Below, one piece after another: positions 26,171 through 34,965 of a DNA stretch of 64,000 nucleotides. The DNA is from Yersinia enterocolitica subsp. enterocolitica (lineage in GTDB: Bacteria > Pseudomonadota > Gammaproteobacteria > Enterobacterales > Enterobacteriaceae). Location: contig NZ_LR590469.1 of NCBI RefSeq assembly GCF_901472495.1, positions 1,860,001 through 1,924,000 of the forward strand, given 5' to 3'. Position 1 is the first letter of the stretch. Every line of letters starts with the position of its first letter. The notes beneath the pieces were generated by a model. That model had not been told where the DNA came from. It worked only from the letters and a program-made list of their open reading frames with translations, and ran no database searches. Position numbers and translations under genes: made by a program.

Positions 26171-28231
26171 GTGAGCCACCCCCCAATCCAAACGGCAACA
26201 TTAAGCTGGAATGAACAGGGTACACCTGTATCGGAACAGTTTGGTGACATCTATTTTTCTAATGAAGATGGATTAGAAGAGACTCACTACGTTTTTCTCA
26301 AGGGAAATGGCTTTCCCGAGCGCTTTGCACTACATCCGCGTGATAACTGTGTTTTTGCCGAAACTGGTTTTGGTACTGGGTTGAATTTCCTGACATTATG
26401 GCGTGACTTCGCCCAATTTCGCCAGCTTCATCCCGCAGCTAAACTGCAACGTTTACACTATATTAGTTTCGAAAAATACCCACTTCAGGTTGCTGATTTA
26501 GCCGCCGCCCATCAGCGCTGGCCAGAACTGGCCTGTTTTGCCGAACAACTCCGTGCTCAGTGGCCGTTGCCGCTGGCCGGATGCCACCGCATTTTACTGG
26601 CTGAGGGAGCTATCACGCTGGATCTGTGGTTTGGTGATGTGAATACCTTGCTGCCCCAGTTGGATTCCAGCTTGAATAATCAAGTGGACGCGTGGTTCCT
26701 TGATGGTTTTGCACCGGCTAAAAACCCTGATATGTGGAATGATGTGCTGTTTAATGCCATGGCACGGATGGCGAGGCCCGGCGGCACATTCGCCACTTTT
26801 ACGGCGGCAGGATTTGTGCGCCGTGGCTTGCAACAAGCAGGGTTTGATGTCGCTAAAATAAAAGGTTTTGGGCAGAAACGTGAGATGCTGACCGGCATAC
26901 TGCCACAACGCCTTAATACCCAATCTGAGCCTTGGTATCACCGGCCATTGGCCACCCGTTGTGATGATATCGCCATTATCGGCGGAGGAATTGTCAGCGC
27001 CTTAACCGCACTAGCGTTGCTGCGCCGTGGCGCCAAAGTGACACTTTATTGCGCCGACGCACTACCCGCCCAAGGTGCATCAGGCAACCGACAAGGCGCA
27101 CTCTACCCACTGCTTAACGGCAAAAATGATGCACTGGAAATCTTTTTCACCAGTGCTTTTACCTTTGCCCGCCGCCAATACTCTCAATTACTTGAGCAAG
27201 GTATCCGCTTTGATCATCAGTGGTGCGGTGTCAGCCAGTTAGCCTTTGATGCTAAAAGCCGTGGCAAGATTGATAAAATGCTGCAAACCGATTGGCCGGC
27301 ATCACTTGCCGCAGCGATGAGTCGCGAACAACTCAGTGCGCTGGCTGGGTTAGATTGCGCTCACGATGGTATCCACTACCCCGCCGGTGGTTGGCTTTGC
27401 CCATCAGACCTCACCACAGAGCTCATGGCGCTGGCGCAACAAAAGGGTATGACCTGCAACTATGAGCATGAACTGCATCAGCTAGAGCGGATTGACGGAC
27501 AATGGCAGCTCACATTTAAGCAATCGACAGCAAACAAACAACCGCTGGCAAGCAGACAACATGCCACGGTGGTGTTGGCCACCGGCCACCGCTTACCCGA
27601 ATGGGAGCAAACACGACACCTGCCGCTGTCGGCTGTGCGCGGGCAGGTGTCACACATTCCCACCACGCCGGTACTCAGCCAGTTGCGGCAAGTGCTGTGC
27701 TATGACGGTTACCTAACACCAGTGAACCCCGCCAATCAGCATCACTGTATTGGTGCCAGTTATCAGCGCGGTGATGTTACGACTGATTTTCGTGCCGACG
27801 AACAGCAAGAAAATCGGGATCGCCTGTTACGCTGCCTGCCTGATGTCAGTTGGCCGCAACAGGTGGATATCAGTGATAATCAGGCGCGCTGTGGCGTGCG
27901 TTGTGCTATTCGTGACCATTTGCCGATGGTGGGCGCAGTACCGGATTACAGTGCCACACTGGCGCAATACCAGGATTTGCCGCGTAAAATCCAGCATGGC
28001 GAAGACATTCCCCTCGCGCCGGTGTGGCCAGAGCTATTTATGGTAGGTGCTTTGGGGTCACGCGGTTTGTGCAGCGCGCCATTGGTGGCAGAGATTCTGG
28101 CCGCACAAATGTTTGGCGAACCGCAGCCATTAGATACAACCACGCTGGCGGCACTGAATCCTAACCGATTCTGGATTCGAAAATTACTGAAAGGCAGGCC
28201 GGTACAACAGCGTGTTTCGGTATTATCTTAA
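26171..28231 (+). CDS. mnmC: Bifunctional tRNA 5-methylaminomethyl-2-thiouridine biosynthesis protein
   Basis: The protein has 686 residues from the GTG at 26171 (VSHPPIQTATLSWNEQGTPV); a TTG seven codons upstream is an alternative. The N-terminal methyltransferase domain (MnmC2, about 1-250) has ETGFGTGLNFLTLW and AWFLDGFAPAKNPDMW. The C-terminal FAD-dependent oxidase (MnmC1, about 260-686) has the nucleotide-binding IAIIGGGIVSALTALALLRRG and ALGSRGLCSAPLVAE. It removes the carboxymethyl group from cmnm5(s2)U34 and methylates the product. It is divergent from fabB and alone on its strand. Confidence 0.96.
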   Translation: MSHPPIQTATLSWNEQGTPVSEQFGDIYFSNEDGLEETHYVFLKGNGFPERFALHPRDNCVFAETGFGTGLNFLTLWRDFAQFRQLHPAAKLQRLHYISFEKYPLQVADLAAAHQRWPELACFAEQLRAQWPLPLAGCHRILLAEGAITLDLWFGDVNTLLPQLDSSLNNQVDAWFLDGFAPAKNPDMWNDVLFNAMARMARPGGTFATFTAAGFVRRGLQQAGFDVAKIKGFGQKREMLTGILPQRLNTQSEPWYHRPLATRCDDIAIIGGGIVSALTALALLRRGAKVTLYCADALPAQGASGNRQGALYPLLNGKNDALEIFFTSAFTFARRQYSQLLEQGIRFDHQWCGVSQLAFDAKSRGKIDKMLQTDWPASLAAAMSREQLSALAGLDCAHDGIHYPAGGWLCPSDLTTELMALAQQKGMTCNYEHELHQLERIDGQWQLTFKQSTANKQPLASRQHATVVLATGHRLPEWEQTRHLPLSAVRGQVSHIPTTPVLSQLRQVLCYDGYLTPVNPANQHHCIGASYQRGDVTTDFRADEQQENRDRLLRCLPDVSWPQQVDISDNQARCGVRCAIRDHLPMVGAVPDYSATLAQYQDLPRKIQHGEDIPLAPVWPELFMVGALGSRGLCSAPLVAEILAAQMFGEPQPLDTTTLAALNPNRFWIRKLLKGRPVQQRVSVLS

Positions 28232-28338
28232 CCGGAGATCACGTAGCTAACACTCCTGCGGCGTCAAAATCACTAGAATCGCAGAGGTGAGGCCAAGTAA
28301 CGGACCTGGCTAAACCCCTGCGACTTCAGCAATGGAAG

Positions 28339-28614
28339 CTATTTGATAGCTTGCTCAAGTAAACGATCCCACAACCCCAATACTAAAGCCTGATCCGGAG
28401 GGGAAAGCTCACCGGCTTTGATGGCTTTATCCAGACTGGTTTGGACCCTTGCGTGTAGCTGCTCAGCAGTGTGCTCACCGAACTCTTCAGATTCAGCCAC
28501 TGCCAATGTCAAATGACCGCGCAGGTAACCGCCAGCAAATAAATCATCATCACTGGCGTGCTCTACCATGTCATCAATCTGCGCCAGGATGTGCGTTTCG
28601 AACTCTGCGATCAT
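28339..28614 (-). CDS. yfcL: YfcL family protein
   Basis: The 91-residue acidic protein matches E. coli YfcL: MIAEFETHILAQIDDMVEHA, SDDDLFAGGYLRGHLTLA, and ELSPPDQALVLGLWDRL near the C-terminus. Its function is unknown. In E. coli it lies beside epmC (yfcM), as here, but an ERIC element now separates the two. Confidence 0.9.
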   Translation of the reverse strand: MIAEFETHILAQIDDMVEHASDDDLFAGGYLRGHLTLAVAESEEFGEHTAEQLHARVQTSLDKAIKAGELSPPDQALVLGLWDRLLEQAIK

Positions 28615-28628
28615 TAATCTTCCTCAAT

Positions 28629-28825
28629 AACCCGTCATATTTCAAAGCGCAGGTGTGTTGGCTGCATTCGTTAACCCGAATCACTGACTTATGTCAGCTC
28701 ATCGGGATTATGAGCTTCATCAGAGGCTCACCCTGCGGGCCAGCGCAAGCGCTGTTCAAAATGGTTTACAACCAATTTGTATTTTGCTGCCACCTTCCTA
28801 CAGCTTGAAATCTATTGGGTTATAT
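28629..28825. repeat. ERIC element with internal extra block (about 197 bp)
   Basis: It runs from acccgtcatatttcaaagcg with caggtgtgttggctgc, through the central gacttatgtcagctcatcgg, to cagcttgaaatctattgggt. It is more diverged than the copies at 15649 and 20638. A degenerate ERIC-like end (actcctgcggcgtcaaa) may also be present near 28250, just after mnmC. Confidence 0.8.
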
Positions 28826-28864
28826 TTTTTATCCAAAATAATGGGTGTTACAGCCAGACAGAAA

Positions 28865-29407
28865 CTAAGCTAAATCTTCCGGGTAAGGGAAAAGCTCTGC
28901 CGCGAATGATGGCGTATTGTAAAACGATTGTAGCGCCTGAATAAAGCGCGCAGGTCGTGGGGATATTCCGTTTTCCAGATGCCACAATACCTGTTCGCGC
29001 ACTTTTCGTTGAAATGTGATGCGGTCTGGCTCGCAATCACCTTCCAGATTGTCGCAACTGACATTGAACGGGAAACCGGCTGCCACGCAAAACATCCATT
29101 CCAGTGCCTGCGGCTTGATCTCAACCACTTCAAACTGGCTTTGCGTTAATGCATCGCGCCCATCGGGGCAGTACCAATAGCCAAAATCTACTAATTTGCG
29201 GCGCTCTTCACCGGCAATACACCAATGGGAGATTTCATGCATACCGCTAGCGTAATAACCATGAGCGAAAATCACCCGATGATAAGAAAACTGTTCATCG
29301 GCGGGTAGATAGATGGGTTCATCATCGCCTTTCACCAATTGGGTATTATATTCATCACTAAAACAGCTATTAAAAATATCGATTAATTGTTGATAATCAT
29401 GAGTCAT
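28865..29407 (-). CDS. epmC: Elongation factor P hydroxylase
   Basis: The protein has 180 residues from MTHDYQQLIDIFNSCF; a GTG 15 codons upstream is not supported, and E. coli EpmC has 182. EpmC hydroxylates the beta-lysyl-lysine of EF-P. Conserved features are KGDDEPIYLPAD, the metal-binding MHEISHWCIAG (HxxxH), VDFGYWYCPDGRDA and FPFNVSCDNLEGDCEPDR. It probably shares a transcript with yfcL across the ERIC. Confidence 0.94.
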   Translation of the reverse strand: MTHDYQQLIDIFNSCFSDEYNTQLVKGDDEPIYLPADEQFSYHRVIFAHGYYASGMHEISHWCIAGEERRKLVDFGYWYCPDGRDALTQSQFEVVEIKPQALEWMFCVAAGFPFNVSCDNLEGDCEPDRITFQRKVREQVLWHLENGISPRPARFIQALQSFYNTPSFAAELFPYPEDLA

Positions 29408-29490
29408 GCTTGGGTCCGTAAGAGCGGTATCAGCAGCGGCATTCAAGTTCACTGTTCTGTTTGATACTTTCAGTTATGCAAAACAAATTA

Positions 29491-30297
29491 TTAGGCGAAA
29501 ACGTGTAATCCTAGCCAGGCGGTAATTTCAGCACCGTGGCTGTCATACAGTAGCTTGCAACTCATGACGAATGACACCACGACAATCATTGGGCGAATCA
29601 ATTTCTGCCCTTTGGTCAATACCATATGGGCCCCCAGACGCGCGCCCAAGACTTGCCCCACCAGCATCACCAACCCGATACTCCACACCACTTTGCCGCC
29701 GACAATAAAGAAAATCAGGCTACCGAGATTAGAGGTGAAATTGAGCACTTTGGCGTGAGCAGTGGATTTTGCCAGATTAAAGCCACACAAGGTCACAAAA
29801 GCCAGAGCATAGAAAGAACCGGCTCCAGGGCCAAAAAAACCATCATAAAAACCTACCCCACCGCCAGCTATTAGGGCGAAGGGCAGCGCAGATAAACGGC
29901 GTTGCTGGTCAACTTCGCCGAGCTTGGGGGTCACCAGAAAATAGACCCCAATGCCGATCACCAGCAGCGGTAGGATTTGGCGCAGAATATCGGCCCGCAT
30001 ATGCTGGACTAAAATAGCACCCAGCATTGACCCCACCACCGTGAGAGCAATGGTCAGCTTTTGTTCCTTCAGATTAACCGCCCCTCGGCGAATAAAATAA
30101 AGGCTGGCGGAGAATGATCCACCAACAGATTGCAGCTTGTTGGTCGCCAACACCTGCGCTGGCGGTAAGCCTACAGCCAGCAGTGCCGGAACGGTCAGTA
30201 ACCCGCCGCCACCGGCGATAGAATCAATAAATCCGGCCAATAAAGCGACTAAAAATAATATCCCTAAAACCGCAGGACCCAGGGTAAACCAATCCAT
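29491..30297 (-). CDS. yfcA: TSUP family membrane protein YfcA
   Basis: The protein has 268 residues and about eight membrane helices of the TauE/SafE (TSUP) family. Repeats are seen as AGFIDSIAGGGGLLTVPALL near residue 22 and AGGGVGFYDGFFGPGAGSF near 140. E. coli YfcA sits in the same place, next to mepA. Members export or import sulfur-containing or organic anions; the substrate is unknown. The mepA stop lies 4 bases upstream of its start, so they are co-transcribed. Confidence 0.92.
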   Translation of the reverse strand: MDWFTLGPAVLGILFLVALLAGFIDSIAGGGGLLTVPALLAVGLPPAQVLATNKLQSVGGSFSASLYFIRRGAVNLKEQKLTIALTVVGSMLGAILVQHMRADILRQILPLLVIGIGVYFLVTPKLGEVDQQRRLSALPFALIAGGGVGFYDGFFGPGAGSFYALAFVTLCGFNLAKSTAHAKVLNFTSNLGSLIFFIVGGKVVWSIGLVMLVGQVLGARLGAHMVLTKGQKLIRPMIVVVSFVMSCKLLYDSHGAEITAWLGLHVFA

Positions 30298-30300
30298 GAT

Positions 30301-31128
30301 TTATTCCGCAGCGAAATGGTTATCCAACAAAGCCTGACAGGAAGGTGGCAATGGTGGTGGTAAGGTTTTGCCCGGTTTAGCACTTGGTTGATGAGGCTGG
30401 AACCAACTTTCCAATTCAGCACCACACCCATCACCCGGTGGTGGCGTATCTTGGTCCAGACATTCCAGGCTATCGGCTGGGCAACGCAAACGCACATGCA
30501 TATGGGCGCGATGCCCAAACCACGGCCGCACCTTATGCAGCCAGGTACGATCCGCACCGGCATCTAAACAAAGCTGCTTTTTAATCGCCGGATTAACAAA
30601 AATACGTGTTACTTCATTATCATTAGCAGCCAGTTTAATCAGGTTTTCAACTTGTGGCTGCCACAATGCTGGCACCACGCGTTTACCATCAGCGGCAACC
30701 AAATCAATAGGTTGTGGTTTTAATAATTGCTGCTGGCTCCAACGCTGCTTCGGCAGTTGCAGCCAAATATCCACATCCAAGCCAGATTGATGGCTGGCAT
30801 GACCACTGCTAAAACGCCCACCAGCGGGCATCGCCATATCACCAATCAACACAGTACCAAGCTGATTTTTCTGGGCTTTATCACTCAGGCGATGAATAAA
30901 GTTCAACAAATCCGGATGACCAAAATAGCGGCGCTGATCCGGGCGCATCACCTGATAATCGGCTGACTCAAGTGGCAATGGCATCGCACCAATAACGCAG
31001 CCATTGGCAAAACCACCAATTGCCTGCGGAGATCCTGCCACCGGGTGAGTAATCTGTTGCCATGGCGTCGCTGCCATCACCGGGCTGATGGCAATCAGTG
31101 CCAATAAGCCCGCTATCCATTTTTTCAT
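30301..31128 (-). CDS. mepA: Penicillin-insensitive murein endopeptidase
   Basis: The protein has 275 residues from MKKWIAGLLALIAISPVMAA, a signal peptide. The zinc-binding motifs of the LAS peptidase fold are GGRFSSGHASHQSGLDVDIW and RPWFGHRAHMHVRLRCPADS; the C-terminal Pro-rich region with several Cys is typical. It cleaves D-Ala-mDAP cross-links in the periplasm. An upstream extension of 42 codons overlaps aroC and is rejected. Its start is 6 bases after the aroC stop. Confidence 0.96.
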   Translation of the reverse strand: MKKWIAGLLALIAISPVMAATPWQQITHPVAGSPQAIGGFANGCVIGAMPLPLESADYQVMRPDQRRYFGHPDLLNFIHRLSDKAQKNQLGTVLIGDMAMPAGGRFSSGHASHQSGLDVDIWLQLPKQRWSQQQLLKPQPIDLVAADGKRVVPALWQPQVENLIKLAANDNEVTRIFVNPAIKKQLCLDAGADRTWLHKVRPWFGHRAHMHVRLRCPADSLECLDQDTPPPGDGCGAELESWFQPHQPSAKPGKTLPPPLPPSCQALLDNHFAAE

Positions 31129-31133
31129 TGTGC

Positions 31134-32219
31134 TTACCAGCGCGGAACGTCTGAAACCACATCGCCACACTGTGCACGCTGGCGCAGTAGGTGATCCATT
31201 AACACGATAGCCATCATCGCTTCGGCAATCGGCACGGCGCGGATGCCAACACAAGGGTCATGACGGCCACGGGTAATCATCTCAACCGCTTCGCCCTGCC
31301 GGTTAATAGTTTGCCCCGGAACCGTGATACTGGAGGTGGGTTTCAACGCGATATGTGCGACCACTGGCTGCCCACTGCTGATGCCACCTAAAATGCCGCC
31401 AGCATGGTTACTTTGGAAACCTTGTGGCGTAATTTCATCGCGGTTTTCGCTACCACGTTTGGTCACCACAGCAAAACCATCGCCAATTTCCACCCCTTTC
31501 ACCGCATTGATACTCATCAGTGCATGAGCTAAATCAGCATCTAAACGGTCAAATACCGGTTCACCCAGCCCGACAGGCACATGTTCTGCCACCACGGTAA
31601 TTTTGGCACCAATAGAGTCACCGGCCTTTTTCAGCTCGCGCATCAGGGCATCCAGTGATTCCAATTTGCTGGCATCCGGGCAGAAGAAAGGATTTTGTTC
31701 AACTTGATCCCAGTCAACCACGTCACAACTGATATCACCGATTTGTGCCAAATAACCACGCACCTGCACGCCAAATTTCTGCGCCAGATATTTTTTCGCA
31801 ATAGCACCGGCTGCAACACGCATCGCCGTTTCACGGGCAGAAGAGCGACCACCGCCACGATAATCACGCACCCCGTATTTCTGCTCATAGGTGTAGTCGG
31901 CATGACCTGGGCGGAACACATCTTTAATTGCGCTGTAATCTTGCGAACGTTGGTCGGTATTTTCAATCATCAAGCCGATACTGGTACCGGTGGTGACCCC
32001 CTCAAATATGCCAGACAGAATGCGCACTTGATCCGGTTCACGGCGTTGAGTGGTGTAGCGCGAGGTACCTGGCCGACGTCGGTCGAGATCCAACTGAATA
32101 TCAGCCTCGGTGATAGGAATGCCCGGTGGAACACCGTCTATAATACATCCCAAGGCGATGCCGTGAGATTCACCAAAAGTGGTGACGCGGAAAAACTGCC
32201 CTATACTGTTCCCAGCCAT
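31134..32219 (-). CDS. aroC: Chorismate synthase
   Basis: The protein has 361 residues from MAGNSIGQFFRVTTFGESHG, equal to E. coli AroC. Family signatures are GESHGIALGCIIDGVPPG, RDYRGGGRSSARETAMRVAA and GRHDPCVGIRAVPIAEAM. It makes chorismate from EPSP with reduced FMN. The ATG at 32219 has AAGGAG upstream; a GTG one codon earlier is less likely. Part of the prmB-aroC-mepA-yfcA run. Confidence 0.97.
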   Translation of the reverse strand: MAGNSIGQFFRVTTFGESHGIALGCIIDGVPPGIPITEADIQLDLDRRRPGTSRYTTQRREPDQVRILSGIFEGVTTGTSIGLMIENTDQRSQDYSAIKDVFRPGHADYTYEQKYGVRDYRGGGRSSARETAMRVAAGAIAKKYLAQKFGVQVRGYLAQIGDISCDVVDWDQVEQNPFFCPDASKLESLDALMRELKKAGDSIGAKITVVAEHVPVGLGEPVFDRLDADLAHALMSINAVKGVEIGDGFAVVTKRGSENRDEITPQGFQSNHAGGILGGISSGQPVVAHIALKPTSSITVPGQTINRQGEAVEMITRGRHDPCVGIRAVPIAEAMMAIVLMDHLLRQRAQCGDVVSDVPRW

Positions 32220-32295
32220 CACGGCTCCTTGAATTCTCGAATAAGCACTTTGTCAGGGCAATACTCGTCACCCTGACAGATTTAAAAGTCAATGA

Positions 32296-33228
32296 TTAAT
32301 CGCGATACATGCTGAAATGTGGCGCACAATCAATTAGTTGCTGTTTGGTCAGCATAAAGACGCCATCACCGCCATTATCAAACTCCAGCCAAGTGAACGG
32401 CACATCTGGATATTCATCCATCAAATGCACCATGCTGTTGCCCACTTCACAAATCAGCACGCCATCATCTTGTAAAAAGTCTGGCGCACAAGCCAGAATG
32501 CGGCGGGCCAGTTTCAAGCCATCGCTGCCCGCAGCCAGACCCAGTTCAGGCTCGAAGCGGAACTCCTGTGGTAAATCAGCCATATCTTCAGCATCAACAT
32601 ACGGCGGGTTGGTGACAATCAAGTCATATTTGATAGGCGGTAAATCGCGGAACAAGTCAGAGCGAATCGGCGTGACCTGATGCTCCATGCCGTGCTGCTG
32701 AATATTGTGCTCAGTCACTGCTAACACGTCATTGGAGATATCGACAGCATCCACTTCCGCTTCCGGGAAAGCGTAAGCACAAGCAATAGCAATACAGCCG
32801 CTGCCGGTACACATATCCAAAATATGCTTAGGTTGATGGCGAATCAGCCCAGAAAAATTGTTATTAATCAACTCGCCAATGGGTGAGCGAGGCACCAATA
32901 CGCGCTCATCAACATAATATTCCATGCCACAGAACCAGGCTTTATTGGTCAGGTAAGCAACTGGAATACGCTCATTGACCCGGCGAATAACTCGCTCGAC
33001 AATACGATGGCGCTCACTGGATGTTAGACGCGCACTACGCATATCTTCTGGAATATCTATCGGTAAAAACAGACTTGGAAAAACCAATTGCACCGCTTCG
33101 TCCCACGGATTATCAGTACCGTGACCATAAAAAATATTGGCCGCGTTAAAACGGCTGACGGCCCAACGCAACATATCCTGAATGGTGTGCAGCTCATTTA
33201 CTGCTTCATCGACGAAAATCTTGTCCAA
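32296..33228 (-). CDS. prmB: Ribosomal protein uL3 N5-glutamine methyltransferase
   Basis: The protein has 310 residues from a TTG at 33228 (MDKIFVDEAVNELHTIQDML) with GGAG upstream, equal in length to E. coli PrmB. It methylates a Gln in ribosomal protein L3. The SAM-binding motif is LDMCTGSGCIAIACAYAFPE, and the catalytic NPPY motif is in DLIVTNPPYVDAEDM. aroC follows after 76 bases. It is divergent from smrB. Confidence 0.95.
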   Translation of the reverse strand: MDKIFVDEAVNELHTIQDMLRWAVSRFNAANIFYGHGTDNPWDEAVQLVFPSLFLPIDIPEDMRSARLTSSERHRIVERVIRRVNERIPVAYLTNKAWFCGMEYYVDERVLVPRSPIGELINNNFSGLIRHQPKHILDMCTGSGCIAIACAYAFPEAEVDAVDISNDVLAVTEHNIQQHGMEHQVTPIRSDLFRDLPPIKYDLIVTNPPYVDAEDMADLPQEFRFEPELGLAAGSDGLKLARRILACAPDFLQDDGVLICEVGNSMVHLMDEYPDVPFTWLEFDNGGDGVFMLTKQQLIDCAPHFSMYRD

Positions 33229-33434
33229 GGTATTCTCCAGCTAGGGCTTAAAATCATTATCTATGCCCCTAGTTTGCCATGAAGCCCGCCACAAATCAGC
33301 AGCAATACATCAGTTGAATGATAACCAAATAATGAAATAGACATTAAAGCCATCAATCCTACTGTTACATTTCTTTAGACAGATGAATCTCAACAGGTAA
33401 ACTGAGGGAATTGCATAAGAACGATGAACAGATA

Positions 33435-33965
33435 ATGAAAAATAAATATCACCTGACAACAGATGAATTACAGCTATTTAAAGAGTCGATAGCCGGAGCA
33501 AAGAAGCTAAAACAAGACACGATTGTCCATCGCTCGCCACCCAAACTGGGTAAAAAAATTGCACCGGAGCGGTTGCTGCAAGAACAAGTGGATGCCAGTT
33601 ATTATTTTTCCGACGAATTCCAACCGCAGTTGGATACCGAAGGCCCCACGCGCTATGTGCGGCCCGGTGTTGACCATTTTGAAGTGAAAAAACTGCGACG
33701 AGGCGATTACTCACCCGATATGTTTTTGGATTTACACGGATTAACGCAGAAACAAGCCAAGCAAGAGTTGGGAGCATTAATTGCGGCTTGCAAACGCGAA
33801 CATGTACATTGTGCCTGTGTGATGCATGGGCATGGCAAGCATGTTCTGAAGCAACAAACACCGCTATGGCTGGCGCAACATCCAGATGTGCTGGCATTTC
33901 ATCAGGCCCCGAAAGAATGGGGTGGCACGGCGGCATTATTGGTTTTAGTCGAATTAGAACAGTAG
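33435..33965 (+). CDS. smrB: Ribosome rescue endonuclease SmrB
   Basis: The protein has 176 residues from MKNKYHLTTDELQLFKESIA. The Smr domain at the C-terminus carries DLHGLTQKQAKQEL and the HGHGKH motif, both needed for cleavage of mRNA at collided ribosomes. The conserved ASYYFSDEFQP and RPGVDHFEVKKLRRGDYSP precede it. It ends after VLVELEQ, slightly shorter than E. coli (183). A TTG eight codons earlier is possible but unlikely. Confidence 0.94.
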   Translation: MKNKYHLTTDELQLFKESIAGAKKLKQDTIVHRSPPKLGKKIAPERLLQEQVDASYYFSDEFQPQLDTEGPTRYVRPGVDHFEVKKLRRGDYSPDMFLDLHGLTQKQAKQELGALIAACKREHVHCACVMHGHGKHVLKQQTPLWLAQHPDVLAFHQAPKEWGGTAALLVLVELEQ

Positions 33966-34092
33966 CCGAATTGGCTGGTGGGATGCATTTTTGCTAACGC
34001 GTGTATACATACAATCTACCCATGACAAAGAGTAGAAATAACAAGAGCGCGACAGTAATGCCGCGCCCATTGATCATTGGCTCAAATGATAC

Positions 34093-34584
34093 TTAGCCGT
34101 GACAGGCTTTAGCTAAAAGCTGTGTCGGGCTAACCTGCCAGTCAAAAGTCCCTTTGCCCGTCTCATCATCCAAATCAACACAAGCGATGGCCGACGTCGC
34201 AAACATCGGCGGGCATTGCCCCGGACAAAGTTCAGCCACTAAATAGCCGACCAGCGGCAAGTGTGAAATGACTAGCACCGCAGCACAGTCTTCTTTTGCC
34301 AATGCTTGTAAATAGCAACTAACAAAAGCAGCATCCCCACCTGGCGTTAATTCTGGCATCACTTCCTGTTCAGCCGGAAGGGTCAGCACTTCACGCACTA
34401 CTGCCAATGTCTGCCCTGCGCGTAAATAAGGGCTAACTAATACCCTATCAACATCAACGGACTGGTCGTTTAACCAGCTCGCGATCTGACGTGATTCATC
34501 TTGACCACACAGAGTCAGAGGCCTTTGCGCATCACTGGCTGCGTCAAGAGCCGCGTCGCCGTGACGCATAATGAAAACTTGCAT
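34093..34584 (-). CDS. sixA: Phosphohistidine phosphatase SixA
   Basis: The protein has 163 residues and begins MQVFIMRHGDAALDAASD; RHG holds the catalytic His. The second His lies in VLVISHLPLVGYLVAEL. SixA removes phosphate from phosphotransfer proteins, in E. coli notably PtsN/NPr of the nitrogen PTS. Position between smrB and fadJ is as in E. coli. Confidence 0.94.
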   Translation of the reverse strand: MQVFIMRHGDAALDAASDAQRPLTLCGQDESRQIASWLNDQSVDVDRVLVSPYLRAGQTLAVVREVLTLPAEQEVMPELTPGGDAAFVSCYLQALAKEDCAAVLVISHLPLVGYLVAELCPGQCPPMFATSAIACVDLDDETGKGTFDWQVSPTQLLAKACHG

Positions 34585-34965
34585 ATTGCACCGTTTTTGT
34601 TAACAAAATAACGCTATACAGAAACGCTTTGCGTGCTGTACCGCCGAAACCTTTGCTTGAGAGCAAAGAAACTTCATAACGATAACGCGCCGTCTCTCTA
34701 TGGCGGCCGGGCATTTTGCCTGAAACTTAAGGTAAAGAAAATGGCTGTTTTTACACCAGTAACACCGACAGCCAACCTTGATTGGTTACAGAGTAACCAT
34801 ATCAACAGCTTAATCCAAACTCTATCACCTATGCAATGAGTGACAATTCATTCATTTTGGCACGAATAGTCACTTTACGTGATTCTATTTAAGGTAGCGC
34901 GGGCAGCCCCCGATGTATAGCGACCTTATCCGTTAGAATTGCAGGGGGTGATCTTGTTCACACTC
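34585..34965. other. Intergenic gap, sixA to fadJ; possible 32-codon small ORF
   Basis: No established gene is seen. A small plus-strand frame at 34741-34839 (MAVFTPVTPTANLDWLQSNH) has AAGG upstream, but there is no family recognition. The fadJ end lies just to the right. Confidence 0.3.

Noticed and set aside
34741..34839. 32-codon small gene between sixA and fadJ
   Set aside because: A modest Shine-Dalgarno sequence but no recognisable family, and nothing to show it is translated; kept only as a note on the gap.
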